Source: an uncultured Bacteroidales bacterium
Lineage (GTDB): Bacteria > Bacteroidota > Bacteroidia > Bacteroidales > UBA3663
DNA: 17,277 nt
Reading direction: 5' to 3'
Assembly: GCA_905236195.1 (NCBI GenBank)
Contig: CAJOOX010000038.1
Location: forward strand, 1-17,277
The position numbers were made by a program, and so were the translations under genes. The notes below the pieces were generated by a model. The model made no database searches and had not been told where the DNA came from. It was given only the letters and a program-made list of their open reading frames with translations. Of the stretch, positions 6,118-14,164 are shown piece by piece. The first letter of the stretch is position 1, and the number at the start of each line of letters is the position of its first letter.

Positions 6118-7650
6118 TCAAGGAATCCATATTTTGCGTCCGTTGCGGACAAAGACACCAGAACGGGAGGGCTGTTCGGGAATCCGGCGGCCGTGAAGGT
6201 CATAGAAGACGGGGGCGGCATCGTCCTCACGGCTGCGGACAGGCGCGATAGCATCGGGGTTCGGATCCATAAAGACAAAAGAGGCGAGGCCGTCGGCCCC
6301 GACCGACATCCGGGTCAGAGGCTTGCCCATGAATTTTGTTCCCGCCGTGTTGGCATTAAACAGCGAAGCGGCGGGTTTGGAGGTATCGGTCAGACAGTCG
6401 TTGGCAATGGAATCGTTACCCTGACTGTCAGACACGATATAGGGATAGGTCCAGGATGCCATATAATTGATGGAAGAGCGGTTGTTGGCGGGGAAAATTT
6501 CGTAGCGTTTATTGAAATAGCCGTTCGGAGTCCCCTTATGCCAAACATCATCGTCATAATCGACGTGGAAAACGAGAATGCCACTGCCGGGCAGCTGTGC
6601 GTCCCATCCCTGCTGCCGGCGGTTCTCGACGATGTAGTATTCATCGGCAACGGCATCGTTGCGAATGAGGTAGGCCGCAGGGGCATCGTCGAGAGCAGGC
6701 ATGGCGGTCACCGTCATTGCGGCTGTCAGCTCCTCCGGGGAGAGCCAGCCCATGAACATACGTTCGTGGGCGGAATAGCCGCAGGGGAGATAGCCCTTCC
6801 CGTTGTAATTGCCTCTTTCCATGAGGTCCCAGTCGCCGACCACAGACATTCCTGCGCCGTAATAAAAATCGGGCAGCCCGAAGCAGTGGCTGTACTCATG
6901 GCAGATGGTACCGAACGAGGATTTAACACTCTCACTGTCAACCCACTCCTGCACACAGCAGTAAACATCGATGTAATATTCCCTGTCGCTACTGGTGACC
7001 GTACGCCAGCTGCGGCAATCATATAAATCCGCCGTCTCCATATTCTTGTGTTTGGAGAGCCACGACTGGTGGGGCCAGATGCTTTCGTCATCGCCATCAA
7101 TATTCATGCCCTTGCCTGCATAGACGATGAGTAGCTGATCGACAAAGCCGTCACCGTCCCAGTCATAAAGGCTCCAGTCTATGTCCCGCGTCATGAGAGT
7201 ATCGACGATTGCGTCCACCATATACTGGGAGTTTTCATCGTCACTGATGGTGCTGCGGTATTTGTGCCGCCCTTCTGGCAGAGTGATATAGAAAAGGTCG
7301 AAAGAGAGGTTAAACTTCCCATAGCTCTGGTCGCAGAAATAATCGTGGACGGAACCCGCATAGTTGCCCTCGCGGAACCCATTGGCATTGAAAATGTCGT
7401 TCCACTTTGCCAGAGCCTCGTCACGGGATTCGAGAAAACCAAGGTCTTGAAAGGCGGCCAGGATGACCAGCTGGCGGCGGTCACCAACATAGGGATTCCC
7501 GGCGCTCTGCTGACGGGAAGCCCTGTTGGATACAGCATCGGAACTGTCAAGTTCCGGACGGCAGGGGCGCAGACGCACATCATCGGTGGCCCAAAGATCC
7601 ATCGCCAGCAGCAGGAAGGCCGCCAGCGTCTTTAACTTTGTTTTTATCAT
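6118..7650 (-). CDS. Secreted M6-family (immune inhibitor A-like) metalloprotease
   Basis: This 510-residue protein has a signal peptide (about 1-21). The catalytic zinc motif is HEYSHCFGLPD at 251-261, matching the M6 pattern HExxHxxGxPD: His251 and His255 bind zinc, Glu252 is catalytic, and Asp261 is the probable third ligand. WDLME follows at about 273-278, the likely met-turn region. An Asp-rich loop at 163-171 (DWDGDGFVD) looks like a calcium site. The C-terminus ends in DLHGRRIPEQP and GVFVRNGRKIWIP, a tail style common on secreted Bacteroidales proteins. It is expected to act outside the inner membrane on unknown protein substrates. Its start overlaps the stop of the DUF3089 gene by 4 nt, so translation is probably coupled. 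No strong terminator is evident in the 118 nt before the tRNA-Leu promoter. Confidence 0.93.
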   Translation of the reverse strand: MIKTKLKTLAAFLLLAMDLWATDDVRLRPCRPELDSSDAVSNRASRQQSAGNPYVGDRRQLVILAAFQDLGFLESRDEALAKWNDIFNANGFREGNYAGSVHDYFCDQSYGKFNLSFDLFYITLPEGRHKYRSTISDDENSQYMVDAIVDTLMTRDIDWSLYDWDGDGFVDQLLIVYAGKGMNIDGDDESIWPHQSWLSKHKNMETADLYDCRSWRTVTSSDREYYIDVYCCVQEWVDSESVKSSFGTICHEYSHCFGLPDFYYGAGMSVVGDWDLMERGNYNGKGYLPCGYSAHERMFMGWLSPEELTAAMTVTAMPALDDAPAAYLIRNDAVADEYYIVENRRQQGWDAQLPGSGILVFHVDYDDDVWHKGTPNGYFNKRYEIFPANNRSSINYMASWTYPYIVSDSQGNDSIANDCLTDTSKPAASLFNANTAGTKFMGKPLTRMSVGADGLASFVFMDPNPDAIAPVRSREDDAAPVFYDLHGRRIPEQPSRSGVFVRNGRKIWIP

Positions 7651-8633
7651 TGCTTCAGAAATTGATTTACACGATTCTGCATATTGTCGCGCAGTTGCTG
7701 GCGGTACAACCAGATTTCGCGCGAATGGTAGTTGCCCTCCCTGCCGAAGAGGGGCAGGATATAGTCATCGGACACATAGCCGCTGACGAAAAGAAGGTTG
7801 GAAGCCGTGTCAAGGGCGACTTCGAGATGCTGTTTCTGTTGTCGGTCGAGGGGAATGAAGGGCGACGGTTCAGTATCAAGGACGGCGGGTTCTCCTCCGG
7901 TGCTCCAATTGACGGGATTGATACACAAGGCACTGCGCAGGCCGTCAGCACAGGAGGCATCGCGCACCGAGTTGTAGCAGACGGTGACACCCGTATCGTC
8001 GGCACCCCGGGCCGCCCGGATGCGGGGACATGCTGCAAGCCGGGAGCTGGGGACGGGGATGCCGATGAGGTAGGCGGCCACCATGCGGGCATAGGCCGCA
8101 TCGTCCATCTCCTCCATCAGCCGGAGGGCGAGGAAAGCCCCCTGGCTGAATCCGGCCAGAATGAACGGATGGTCGGGATTGATGCGGGTCAGGTAGTGGG
8201 CAAAGGCCCTTCTGACATCCCCTGCCGGCAGCTCCAGACGTGCATCCCGCAGACTGTCGCCCGTAAAGGACTCCATCGAACACTGCCTGTAGTAGGGTGC
8301 CCGGAAGTTAAGGTTGCCGCCTATCAGAAGATCCACTCCCTGCATTTCAAGCGTCATGCCCCGCCGCAGACTGTCGGTGTAGGTGTCGGCATAATGACAC
8401 CAGGTACTGTCGCCGAGCCTGTAGTCGAAAGTCGAAGTTGACGGGATATAGAAGATATCGGCAGCGCCTCCGCGGTCGGCGGTGTACCATTGGGATGCGT
8501 GCGTGTAGTCGGGTTCCCGCGGAACGGCTTCGTTACGTATTGCCGCATGGTCCCGGCGGGAGGAGACGGTGCAGGCGGCCGAAGCCGACAGGAGGACGGC
8601 AGCTGCAAGCCGCAGGAGAGACAGGCGTTTCAT
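7647..8633 (-). CDS. DUF3089 alpha/beta-hydrolase-like lipoprotein
   Basis: This 328-residue protein has a lipoprotein-type signal ending at Cys21 (ASAAC), so it is probably anchored in a membrane facing the periplasm or surface. The body matches what I know of DUF3089: ADIFYIPSTSTF near 58-69, RAPYYRQ near 111-117, and a nucleophile-elbow motif LAGFSQGA with Ser163. The conserved C-terminal segment begins NYHSREIWLY with His303 as the likely catalytic base. DUF3089 proteins have the alpha/beta-hydrolase fold. The substrate is unknown, and an ester or lipid is an inference only. It begins within the last codons of mltG (ATGA overlap at 8630-8633) and ends inside the start of the M6 protease gene, so it is the middle gene of a three-gene operon. 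Confidence 0.88.
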   Translation of the reverse strand: MKRLSLLRLAAAVLLSASAACTVSSRRDHAAIRNEAVPREPDYTHASQWYTADRGGAADIFYIPSTSTFDYRLGDSTWCHYADTYTDSLRRGMTLEMQGVDLLIGGNLNFRAPYYRQCSMESFTGDSLRDARLELPAGDVRRAFAHYLTRINPDHPFILAGFSQGAFLALRLMEEMDDAAYARMVAAYLIGIPVPSSRLAACPRIRAARGADDTGVTVCYNSVRDASCADGLRSALCINPVNWSTGGEPAVLDTEPSPFIPLDRQQKQHLEVALDTASNLLFVSGYVSDDYILPLFGREGNYHSREIWLYRQQLRDNMQNRVNQFLKQ

Positions 8634-9697
8634 TTGATTTTGAGTTTGTTGAGAGCCGCATGATAGCGGGCGGCGTTCCGCTGGTGCTCACCGAGCGTCC
8701 GGGCGAAATTGTGGGTGCCGGAGAAATCCTCCTTCGCGCACATATATAAATAGGAATGTTCACGCGACTGGAGGAGCGAGTCGATAGTCGCCTTGGCGGG
8801 AATCCGGATGGGTCCGGGCGGGAGTCCGGCATGAAGATAGGTATTGTAGGGCGAAGGCGTGGCGAGGTGTTCGTTGAGGATACGTCTGAGCGTGAAGTCT
8901 CCGACGGCATATTTCACCGTCGGGTCGGCTTGGAGGGGCATCCCGATCCGGAACCGGTTGGCATAAAGACGGGCCACGATACCTATCTCGCCGCGATTGT
9001 GGGTCTCCTCCTCGGCTATGGAAGCGATGATACTGCACTGGAGGGGCGAGAGACCGATGGCCTGAGCCTCGCTGCAGCGCTTAGGCGTCCAGAACGCTTC
9101 GTGTTCGCGATACATGCGGTAGATGAGGTCCTCTGCACTGATGTTCCACCACACCTCGTAAGTGTCGGGCAGGAAGAGCGTGAGGACGGTTGCCGTATCG
9201 ACCGAAAGTGTGCTGAGGAATTCTGTGTCATGCAACGCCTCCATCATGGCGGCACTGTCAATCATGAGGGGTTCGGTGATGCGTGCCGCCAGCTGGGCGG
9301 AAAGACGAACGTTGTTGAACGAGATGCGCACTGGTGTCTGCTGGTGACGCACGATACGGGAAACCACACGCAGCGGCGGCAGGTCGATGGATAGCAGATA
9401 AGCACCCGAACAGTCGGAGGAGGCCAGTTTTTCATCAAGATCATAATAGTCCATGCTCCGTTCAACCCAGAACACACGGGACGGGTCCATTCCTCCCCCG
9501 TCGAGGCGGACGAGAATAGAGTCTCGCGTATCTCCCGGACGCACATACAACCACACGTCACGTGTGAGAGCCGAGCGAACCGACATCTGATAAAGTGCGT
9601 ATGCGGCGACAGCTCCGGTCAGCAGAAACAGGATGGCGATAACAGCCAATACCCGGAAGAAAGTATTTTTTTTGCTATTCTTGGTCTTGTTTGTCAT
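8630..9697 (-). CDS. mltG: Endolytic murein transglycosylase MltG (YceG-like)
   Basis: MltG is an inner-membrane enzyme that cuts newly made glycan strands and so limits their length. The protein has a short basic cytoplasmic tail, one membrane helix (about 14-36 of the 355-residue form), a LysM-like region, and the YceG domain. Family motifs are LTLFLPDTYEVWW, SIAEEETHNRGE (containing the catalytic Glu), NRFRIGMPLQADPTVKYAVG, and YNTYLHAGLPPGPI with IPAKATI. I chose the ATG at 9695-9697. A longer reading from a TTG at 9719-9721 would place the start codon inside the -7 promoter box. It is the first gene of an operon with the DUF3089 and M6 protease genes, joined by 4-nt overlaps. Length and motifs are normal for the family. 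Confidence 0.95.
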   Translation of the reverse strand: MTNKTKNSKKNTFFRVLAVIAILFLLTGAVAAYALYQMSVRSALTRDVWLYVRPGDTRDSILVRLDGGGMDPSRVFWVERSMDYYDLDEKLASSDCSGAYLLSIDLPPLRVVSRIVRHQQTPVRISFNNVRLSAQLAARITEPLMIDSAAMMEALHDTEFLSTLSVDTATVLTLFLPDTYEVWWNISAEDLIYRMYREHEAFWTPKRCSEAQAIGLSPLQCSIIASIAEEETHNRGEIGIVARLYANRFRIGMPLQADPTVKYAVGDFTLRRILNEHLATPSPYNTYLHAGLPPGPIRIPAKATIDSLLQSREHSYLYMCAKEDFSGTHNFARTLGEHQRNAARYHAALNKLKIK

Positions 9698-9718
9698 AAT
9701 TTTGACATCTTTTCGCTG

Positions 9719-9750
9719 CAAAGATACGAATAAATTCGATAAAAATTAAA
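9719..9750 (-). promoter_or_regulatory. Promoter of the mltG operon
   Basis: On the minus strand TATCTTTG (9719-9726) is an exact TAnnTTTG -7 box. A TTTA (9747-9750) sits 20 bases upstream in the -33 position, one base off TTTG. The predicted start lies about 15-20 nt before the mltG ATG. It is back to back with the tRNA-Ser promoter. Confidence 0.7.
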
Positions 9751-9775
9751 AAATTCGCATTTTTTTACTAAAATA

Positions 9776-9807
9776 TTTGGCGGTTTCGAAAAAAAAGGCT
9801 ATCTTTG
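9776..9807 (+). promoter_or_regulatory. Promoter of tRNA-Ser
   Basis: TTTG (9776-9779), a 20-base spacer with an A run, and TATCTTTG (9800-9807) form a full Bacteroidota promoter. The predicted start near 9812 leaves a 5' leader of about 38 nt on the tRNA precursor. Confidence 0.82.
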
Positions 9808-9849
9808 CACCGCTTTTCCAAAAGAAATGCTGGTTTGGCAGCAATGTTA

Positions 9850-9937
9850 GGAGAGATGGGTGAGTGGCTGAAACCACCGGTTTGCTAAACCGACGAACCT
9901 GATTAAGGTTCCACGAGTTCGAATCTCGTTCTCTCCG
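9850..9937 (+). tRNA. tRNA-Ser (anticodon GCU)
   Basis: The acceptor stem GGAGAGA pairs fully with TCTCTCC. The D arm (GGTGAGTGGCTGAAACC), the anticodon loop TTGCTAA with anticodon GCT at 9884-9886, a class II variable arm (CGAACCTGATTAAGGTTC region) and a T arm ACGAG-TTCGAAT-CTCGT are all present. The discriminator is G and CCA is not encoded. It reads AGC/AGU serine codons. Confidence 0.96.
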
Positions 9938-9946
9938 CGAGCTCTG

Positions 9947-9986
9947 AAGCCCCCGCTAATCCCAAAAGATTAACGGGGCTTTTTTG
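9947..9986 (+). terminator. Intrinsic terminator after tRNA-Ser
   Basis: AAGCCCC and GGGGCTT form the base of a stem extended by GCTAATC/GATTAAC with one bulge and one mismatch and a short A-rich loop. A run of six T follows. It ends about 30 nt before the start codon of the YpfJ-like gene, so it separates the tRNA from that operon. Confidence 0.88.
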
Positions 9987-10015
9987 AAACTGGAAAACTT
10001 TTTAAAAACAAAGCT

Positions 10016-10948
10016 ATGAGACTGGACGGACGTCGTCAAAGCGACAATGTAGAAGACCGCCGCGGGCAAAGCTCGAGCGGGTCGATGAGAGGCCTCTCCG
10101 GAGGCAGTAGTATGCTTCCCCTGTTGCTGAGCCTGCTGAAAGGCAAGAGCGGTAAATGGATTATCATCGCCATCGTGGCGTTAGTAATCTTGAGCTATGC
10201 CGGCGGCTGCAACCCCTTGGAAATCCTGATGGGTGCCAGCAGCGGCATCAACACAACGCAGACCACGACTTCAAACGACACGTATGAGGCTACCGCCGAA
10301 GAGGAAGCGCTGGCCGACTTCTCGCGCCAGATCCTGGCCTCGACCGAGGACGTCTGGGAGGAAGTGTTCCGCAAGATGGGCAAACAGTATCAGAACCCCA
10401 CGCTGGTGCTCTACACAGGTTCGGTATCGACAGCGTGCGGCGCAGGCAGTGCTGCCGTAGGCCCCTTCTACTGCTCGGGAGACCAGAAGCTCTATATCGA
10501 CCTGTCGTTCTTCACGACGATGAAGTCGCAGATCGGTGCCGACGGCGATTTCGCCTATGCCTATGTGATTGCCCACGAGGTAGGCCACCACGTGGAATAC
10601 CTGCTGGGCACGCTGGGTCAGGCCCACCGTCAGATGCAGAGTCTCGACAAAGCGGCCGCCAACGAAATCAGTGTACGTCTGGAACTCCTTGCCGACTACT
10701 ATGCCGGCGTATGGGGCCACTACGAGAACAAACGCTACCAGTCGCTCGAAGAGGGCGACATCGACGAAGCCATCAACGCTTCGCTCAAAATCGGCGACGA
10801 CTACCTGCAGAAGAAAGCGCAGGGCTACGCCGTGCCCGAGTCGTTCACACACGGTACTTCCCAGCAGCGCAAGAAATGGCTCAAGCTCGGCCTCGAAACG
10901 GGTGACATGAACACCACAACGTTCAGGGGCAGCTATGACGCATTATAA
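10016..10948 (+). CDS. ypfJ: YpfJ-type neutral zinc metallopeptidase (membrane-anchored)
   Basis: This 310-residue protein starts MRLDGRRQSDNVEDRRG, the typical N-terminus of the YpfJ/KPN_00809 zinc peptidase family. A Gly/Ser-rich linker and a single membrane helix (about 47-65) follow, then a domain facing the periplasm. The zinc site is AHEVGHHVEYLLG with His187, Glu188 and His191. The segment ELLADYYAGVW at about 223-233 supplies a probable third ligand. Cys141 and Cys153 may form a disulfide. The family is widespread, but its substrates are not known to me. It heads a run of four same-strand genes. The Nudix gene start overlaps its end by 14 nt. No promoter box is visible between the tRNA-Ser terminator and this ATG. 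Confidence 0.92.
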   Translation: MRLDGRRQSDNVEDRRGQSSSGSMRGLSGGSSMLPLLLSLLKGKSGKWIIIAIVALVILSYAGGCNPLEILMGASSGINTTQTTTSNDTYEATAEEEALADFSRQILASTEDVWEEVFRKMGKQYQNPTLVLYTGSVSTACGAGSAAVGPFYCSGDQKLYIDLSFFTTMKSQIGADGDFAYAYVIAHEVGHHVEYLLGTLGQAHRQMQSLDKAAANEISVRLELLADYYAGVWGHYENKRYQSLEEGDIDEAINASLKIGDDYLQKKAQGYAVPESFTHGTSQQRKKWLKLGLETGDMNTTTFRGSYDAL

Positions 10949-11345
10949 TGTAGTATGTGCGGTGGTCGTTATTGACGACCGCATCCTCTGCATGCAGCGT
11001 CCCAAAGGAATGCATGTTTCGACCTCGCTGAAGTGGGAATTCCCGGGAGGCAAGATCGAAAAAGACGAAACTCCCGAAGAAGCCATCTGCCGCGAACTGC
11101 AGGAGGAGATGGACTATGAGGTGCGTCCTGTGCGCCGTCTGATTAAGGTGGAATACGAATATCCCGAATTCAGCATTGCCCTCGATGCCTGGCTCTGCCA
11201 TGCCGACACCCCGGAGTTTACGTTGAAGGAACATCTGGACAGCCGCTGGGTGACCCTTGCCAATCTGGATTATCTGGACTGGGCTCCCGCCGACTTCGGA
11301 ATCATCCACTACCTGCAGCAGCAGGGGCCTGACTACCTGAAATAG
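10935..11345 (+). CDS. Nudix hydrolase, MutT/NudG-like (probable nucleotide pyrophosphohydrolase)
   Basis: This 136-residue cytoplasmic protein spans a normal single Nudix domain. The Nudix box runs from Gly39 (FPGGKIEKDE) to RELQEEMDY at 53-61, fitting Gx5Ex7REUxEExGU except that the last glycine is Asp60. The catalytic Glu residues (Glu54, Glu57, Glu58) are intact. The sequence around it (ILCMQRPKG and SLKWEFPGGK) is like MutT and NudG, which remove damaged or excess (d)NTPs. A (d)CTP or 8-oxo-dGTP substrate is likely but cannot be fixed from sequence. The start codon lies inside the last codons of the peptidase gene (14-nt overlap). The aminotransferase gene follows after 47 nt. Confidence 0.9.
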   Translation: MTHYNVVCAVVVIDDRILCMQRPKGMHVSTSLKWEFPGGKIEKDETPEEAICRELQEEMDYEVRPVRRLIKVEYEYPEFSIALDAWLCHADTPEFTLKEHLDSRWVTLANLDYLDWAPADFGIIHYLQQQGPDYLK

Positions 11346-11392
11346 GGATGTCACAGACAATCATATAAATAAACAATAACATCCAAATAGGA

Positions 11393-12595
11393 ATGCCAAG
11401 CATATCGCAACGCGGGCAGAACATGCCCCAGTCACCTATCCGCAAACTCGTGCCACTGGCCAATGCCGCCAAGGCACGGGGCGTGAAGGTATATCATCTC
11501 AACATTGGTCAACCCGACCTCCCGACCATGCAGGCCGGGCTGGACGAAATGAAACGTATCGACCGCAAGGTGCTGGAATACAGCCCCTCGGAAGGTCTGT
11601 TGTCACTGCGTCAGAAATTGGCCAACTACTACCACCGTTTCAAAATCAACGCGGATGTGGAGGACATCATCGTGACCACGGGCGGTTCGGAAGCCGTGCT
11701 GTTCGCTTTCATGTCATGTCTGAACCCGGGTGACGAAATCATCGTGCCCGAGCCGGCCTATGCCAACTATATGGCCTTTGCCATCGTAGCAGGCGCCGTC
11801 ATCAAGTCCATCCCGACTTCGATTGAAGAAGGATTTGCACTGCCCCCGATGGAGAAATTCGAAGAGCTCATCACTCCCAAGACCAAAGGCATCCTCATCT
11901 GCAACCCCAACAACCCAACGGGTTATCTCTATACCCAGAAGGAGATGCGCCAACTGAGAGACATCGTCAAGAAACACGACCTGTTTCTGTTCTCGGACGA
12001 AGTGTATCGCGAATTCTGCTATACGGGCGCGCCTTACATCTCAGCCTGCCACCTGGAAGGCATCGAACAGAACGTCATCCTAATTGACTCCGTCTCGAAA
12101 CGATACTCGATGACAGGTATCCGCGTGGGCTCTATTGTGACCAAGAATGCCGCCGTACGGGCCAACGTGATGAAATTCTGCCAGGCCCGTCTCTCTCCTC
12201 CGCTCATCGGCCAGCTCATTGCCGAGGCGGCCATCGATGCCGACCCCGAGTATATGCTGGACACCTACAACGAATATGTGGAACGCAGAAAATTCCTGAT
12301 TGACGGCATCAACCGCATTCCCGGCTGCTACTCCCCCATCCCGATGGGCGCCTTCTACACGGTGGCCAAACTGCCTGTCGATGACGCCGAGAAGTTCTGC
12401 GCCTGGTGTCTGAGCGACTTCCAGTTCGAGGGCTGCACCGTGATGATGGCTCCCGCCTCGGGCTTCTACGTCACACCCGGGTTGGGCAAGAACGAGGTCC
12501 GACTGGCCTATGTACTCAACAAAGAAGACCTGAAGCATGCCCTGATTGTGCTCCAGAAAGCGCTGGAGACCTACAACGCATTGGGGAAAGAATAA
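11393..12595 (+). CDS. Class I PLP-dependent aminotransferase (AspB-like)
   Basis: This 400-residue cytoplasmic enzyme transfers an amino group between an amino acid and a 2-oxo acid using pyridoxal phosphate. Fold-type I signs are clear: NIGQPDLPT near 37-45, the cofactor contact NPNNPTG at 171-177, SDEVYREF at 201-208 (Asp202 and Tyr205 contact the cofactor), the Schiff-base lysine Lys236 in SVSKRYSMTGIRVG with Arg244 behind it, and EVRLAY near the C-terminus holding the carboxylate-binding Arg. The length is normal. A purine-rich AGGA just before the ATG supports the start. It is followed after 9 nt by the ABC permease gene. The exact amino acid is not determined; aspartate or an aromatic amino acid are both possible. 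Confidence 0.94.
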   Translation: MPSISQRGQNMPQSPIRKLVPLANAAKARGVKVYHLNIGQPDLPTMQAGLDEMKRIDRKVLEYSPSEGLLSLRQKLANYYHRFKINADVEDIIVTTGGSEAVLFAFMSCLNPGDEIIVPEPAYANYMAFAIVAGAVIKSIPTSIEEGFALPPMEKFEELITPKTKGILICNPNNPTGYLYTQKEMRQLRDIVKKHDLFLFSDEVYREFCYTGAPYISACHLEGIEQNVILIDSVSKRYSMTGIRVGSIVTKNAAVRANVMKFCQARLSPPLIGQLIAEAAIDADPEYMLDTYNEYVERRKFLIDGINRIPGCYSPIPMGAFYTVAKLPVDDAEKFCAWCLSDFQFEGCTVMMAPASGFYVTPGLGKNEVRLAYVLNKEDLKHALIVLQKALETYNALGKE

Positions 12596-12604
12596 AACTG
12601 ACGC

Positions 12605-13888
12605 ATGGGGATGTTTCCGCTGTTCATCGCCAAACGCATCTATGACCGAACCACCGACGGTGACGCCCGACAAGGAGCGACGCCGCCGGCGATTCGTATA
12701 GCGGTGGCAGCCATTGCCATCGGCCTTGCGGTGATGATTATAGCCGTGGCCGTTGTGGTGGGCTTCAAGCGGGAAATAGAAGAACTGGTGAGCGGAATGG
12801 CCGGTCATGTGCATGTGGAAGCGATGGCCGACAACTCGAACTACGAGACGGCGCCGCTCTGTGTGGACGACAGCCTGCTGGGAATGCTCAAAACCCGGCC
12901 CGGATACCTGGAGGTGGCGCCATATGCATCGAAACTGTGCATGCTCAAGACCGACAGTGCCTTCCAAACCCTCGGACTGACCGGCGAAGTCCCCGACAGA
13001 GACTGGACCTTTCTCAACCGGCACAATACCGAAGGAATGCATCCCACAGAAGCAGACGAGATATACCTGTCACAGCCCGTCGCCTCAGCTCTGAAACTGC
13101 AGACGGGCGACGAGGTGAAAGCCTATTTCGTGAAACGGGAAGGCGCCCACGACATGAACACCTGGAATGCGGGAGGAGCCTCCGTCAAAGTGCGCACTCT
13201 GAGGGTGAGCGGCATCTACGCTACCCATTTCTCGGAGGCAGACAGCCGTCAGGCCGTCTGCCTGCTGCCCTTGCTGCAGGATGTGTCCGGTTGGGACGAA
13301 GACATGGTGAGTGGTATCAAGATCCGGCTGGCCGACTACGACCGCGCCCAACCCGAATGGGAAAACCTCTCTGAACTACTTGGCGGACGGAGCGACCGCA
13401 CGGGCATGCCCTACCGGATTCGTACCACCGACACCATCTATCCCCAGATTTTCGGGTGGTTGTCGCTGCTCGACACCAACGTATGGGTCATCCTCATCCT
13501 GATGGGCACCGTTGCCGCCATCACCATGATCAGCGGCCTGCTGATAATCATCCTGGAACGAACCTCCACCATCGGCATCCTGAAGGCGTTGGGATGCACC
13601 GACGGCGAACTCCGGAAAATCTTCCTGTTGGTATCGGGCCTGCTGACCCTGAAAGGCCTGTTCTGGGGCAACCTGATCGGACTGGGATTCTGCGCCGCAC
13701 AATATCTGTGGCATCCGCTCGCACTCGACCCAGAAAACTACTACCTCGAATGGGTGCCTGTCAGCCTCTCTCTTTGGCACGTTGTCGTTCTGAATCTGGG
13801 GACCGCCGCCGTCATCCTGCTGACAATGCTGATTCCCTCGGGCATCGTGTCAAAAATCTCCCCTTCGCAAGCTATTCTAAGTGAATAA
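12605..13888 (+). CDS. LolC/LolE-FtsX-type ABC transporter permease
   Basis: This 427-residue inner-membrane protein has the MacB/LolE layout. An N-terminal cytoplasmic lead (FIAKRIYD) precedes TM1 (about 30-53). A large periplasmic domain (about 54-285) follows, then three further helices (about 292-317, 340-367, 390-411). The loop after TM2 has the coupling-helix sequence ERTSTIGILKALG, and the tail ends ISPSQAILSE, much like LolC/E. It is probably part of the system that releases lipoproteins from the inner membrane. The ATPase partner (LolD-like) is not encoded in this window. A second ATG lies two codons in (MGM), so the start could be 12611. It is the last gene of the four-gene run, and no T-rich terminator follows. 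Confidence 0.9.
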   Translation: MGMFPLFIAKRIYDRTTDGDARQGATPPAIRIAVAAIAIGLAVMIIAVAVVVGFKREIEELVSGMAGHVHVEAMADNSNYETAPLCVDDSLLGMLKTRPGYLEVAPYASKLCMLKTDSAFQTLGLTGEVPDRDWTFLNRHNTEGMHPTEADEIYLSQPVASALKLQTGDEVKAYFVKREGAHDMNTWNAGGASVKVRTLRVSGIYATHFSEADSRQAVCLLPLLQDVSGWDEDMVSGIKIRLADYDRAQPEWENLSELLGGRSDRTGMPYRIRTTDTIYPQIFGWLSLLDTNVWVILILMGTVAAITMISGLLIIILERTSTIGILKALGCTDGELRKIFLLVSGLLTLKGLFWGNLIGLGFCAAQYLWHPLALDPENYYLEWVPVSLSLWHVVVLNLGTAAVILLTMLIPSGIVSKISPSQAILSE

Positions 13889-14042
13889 AAAAGCCCGGAT
13901 AATGTAACTGTCTACAACAAGCGGAATCTGTACCTACAAGCCTTAAAAGACCGAAAAACAGAATGCCAAGGTGGAATTTTTTATCAAATATGAGGATTTT
14001 TTCACCAAAATAAAGATTTGATGCGTTAATTTTATCAATTTG

Positions 14043-14074
14043 TTTGGTAGTTTTGAAAAAAAATTATATATTTG
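14043..14074 (+). promoter_or_regulatory. Promoter of the fasciclin/SusC locus
   Basis: TTTG (14043-14046), 20 bases, then TATATTTG (14067-14074) match the Bacteroidota -33/-7 promoter exactly. Transcription should begin around 14078-14081, leaving about 85 nt before the fasciclin ATG. The 154 nt upstream (13889-14042) contain no gene. They are AT-rich, with TTTTATCAA occurring near 13979 and again near 14032. Confidence 0.8.
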
Positions 14075-14078
14075 CATC

Positions 14079-14111
14079 ATGAAAAATGTGCGCCGAGCAT
14101 ACTTATTGTAA
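14079..14111 (+). CDS. Possible 10-codon leader ORF in the fasciclin mRNA leader
   Basis: An ATG at 14079 opens the short frame MKNVRRAYLL followed by TAA. It begins 4 nt after the -7 box, at or next to the predicted transcription start, so if used it would be a leaderless start. It has basic residues and two leucines at the end. It could equally be chance. No attenuator-like hairpin with a T-tract follows it. Confidence 0.25.
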   Translation: MKNVRRAYLL

Positions 14112-14164
14112 CTTGGACACGAATTAAAATCGCAAACGATTAAGAAACAATAAAAATTAACAAC

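Noticed and set aside
9698..9721. Upstream TTG start adding eight residues to MltG
   Set aside because: The TTG falls inside the TATCTTTG -7 box, so it would lie upstream of the transcript start. The ATG at 9695-9697 fits the promoter.
12080..13042. 320-codon open frame on the minus strand
   Set aside because: It is antisense to the aminotransferase and permease genes, both with strong motifs. The translation is low-complexity and unrelated to any family I know.
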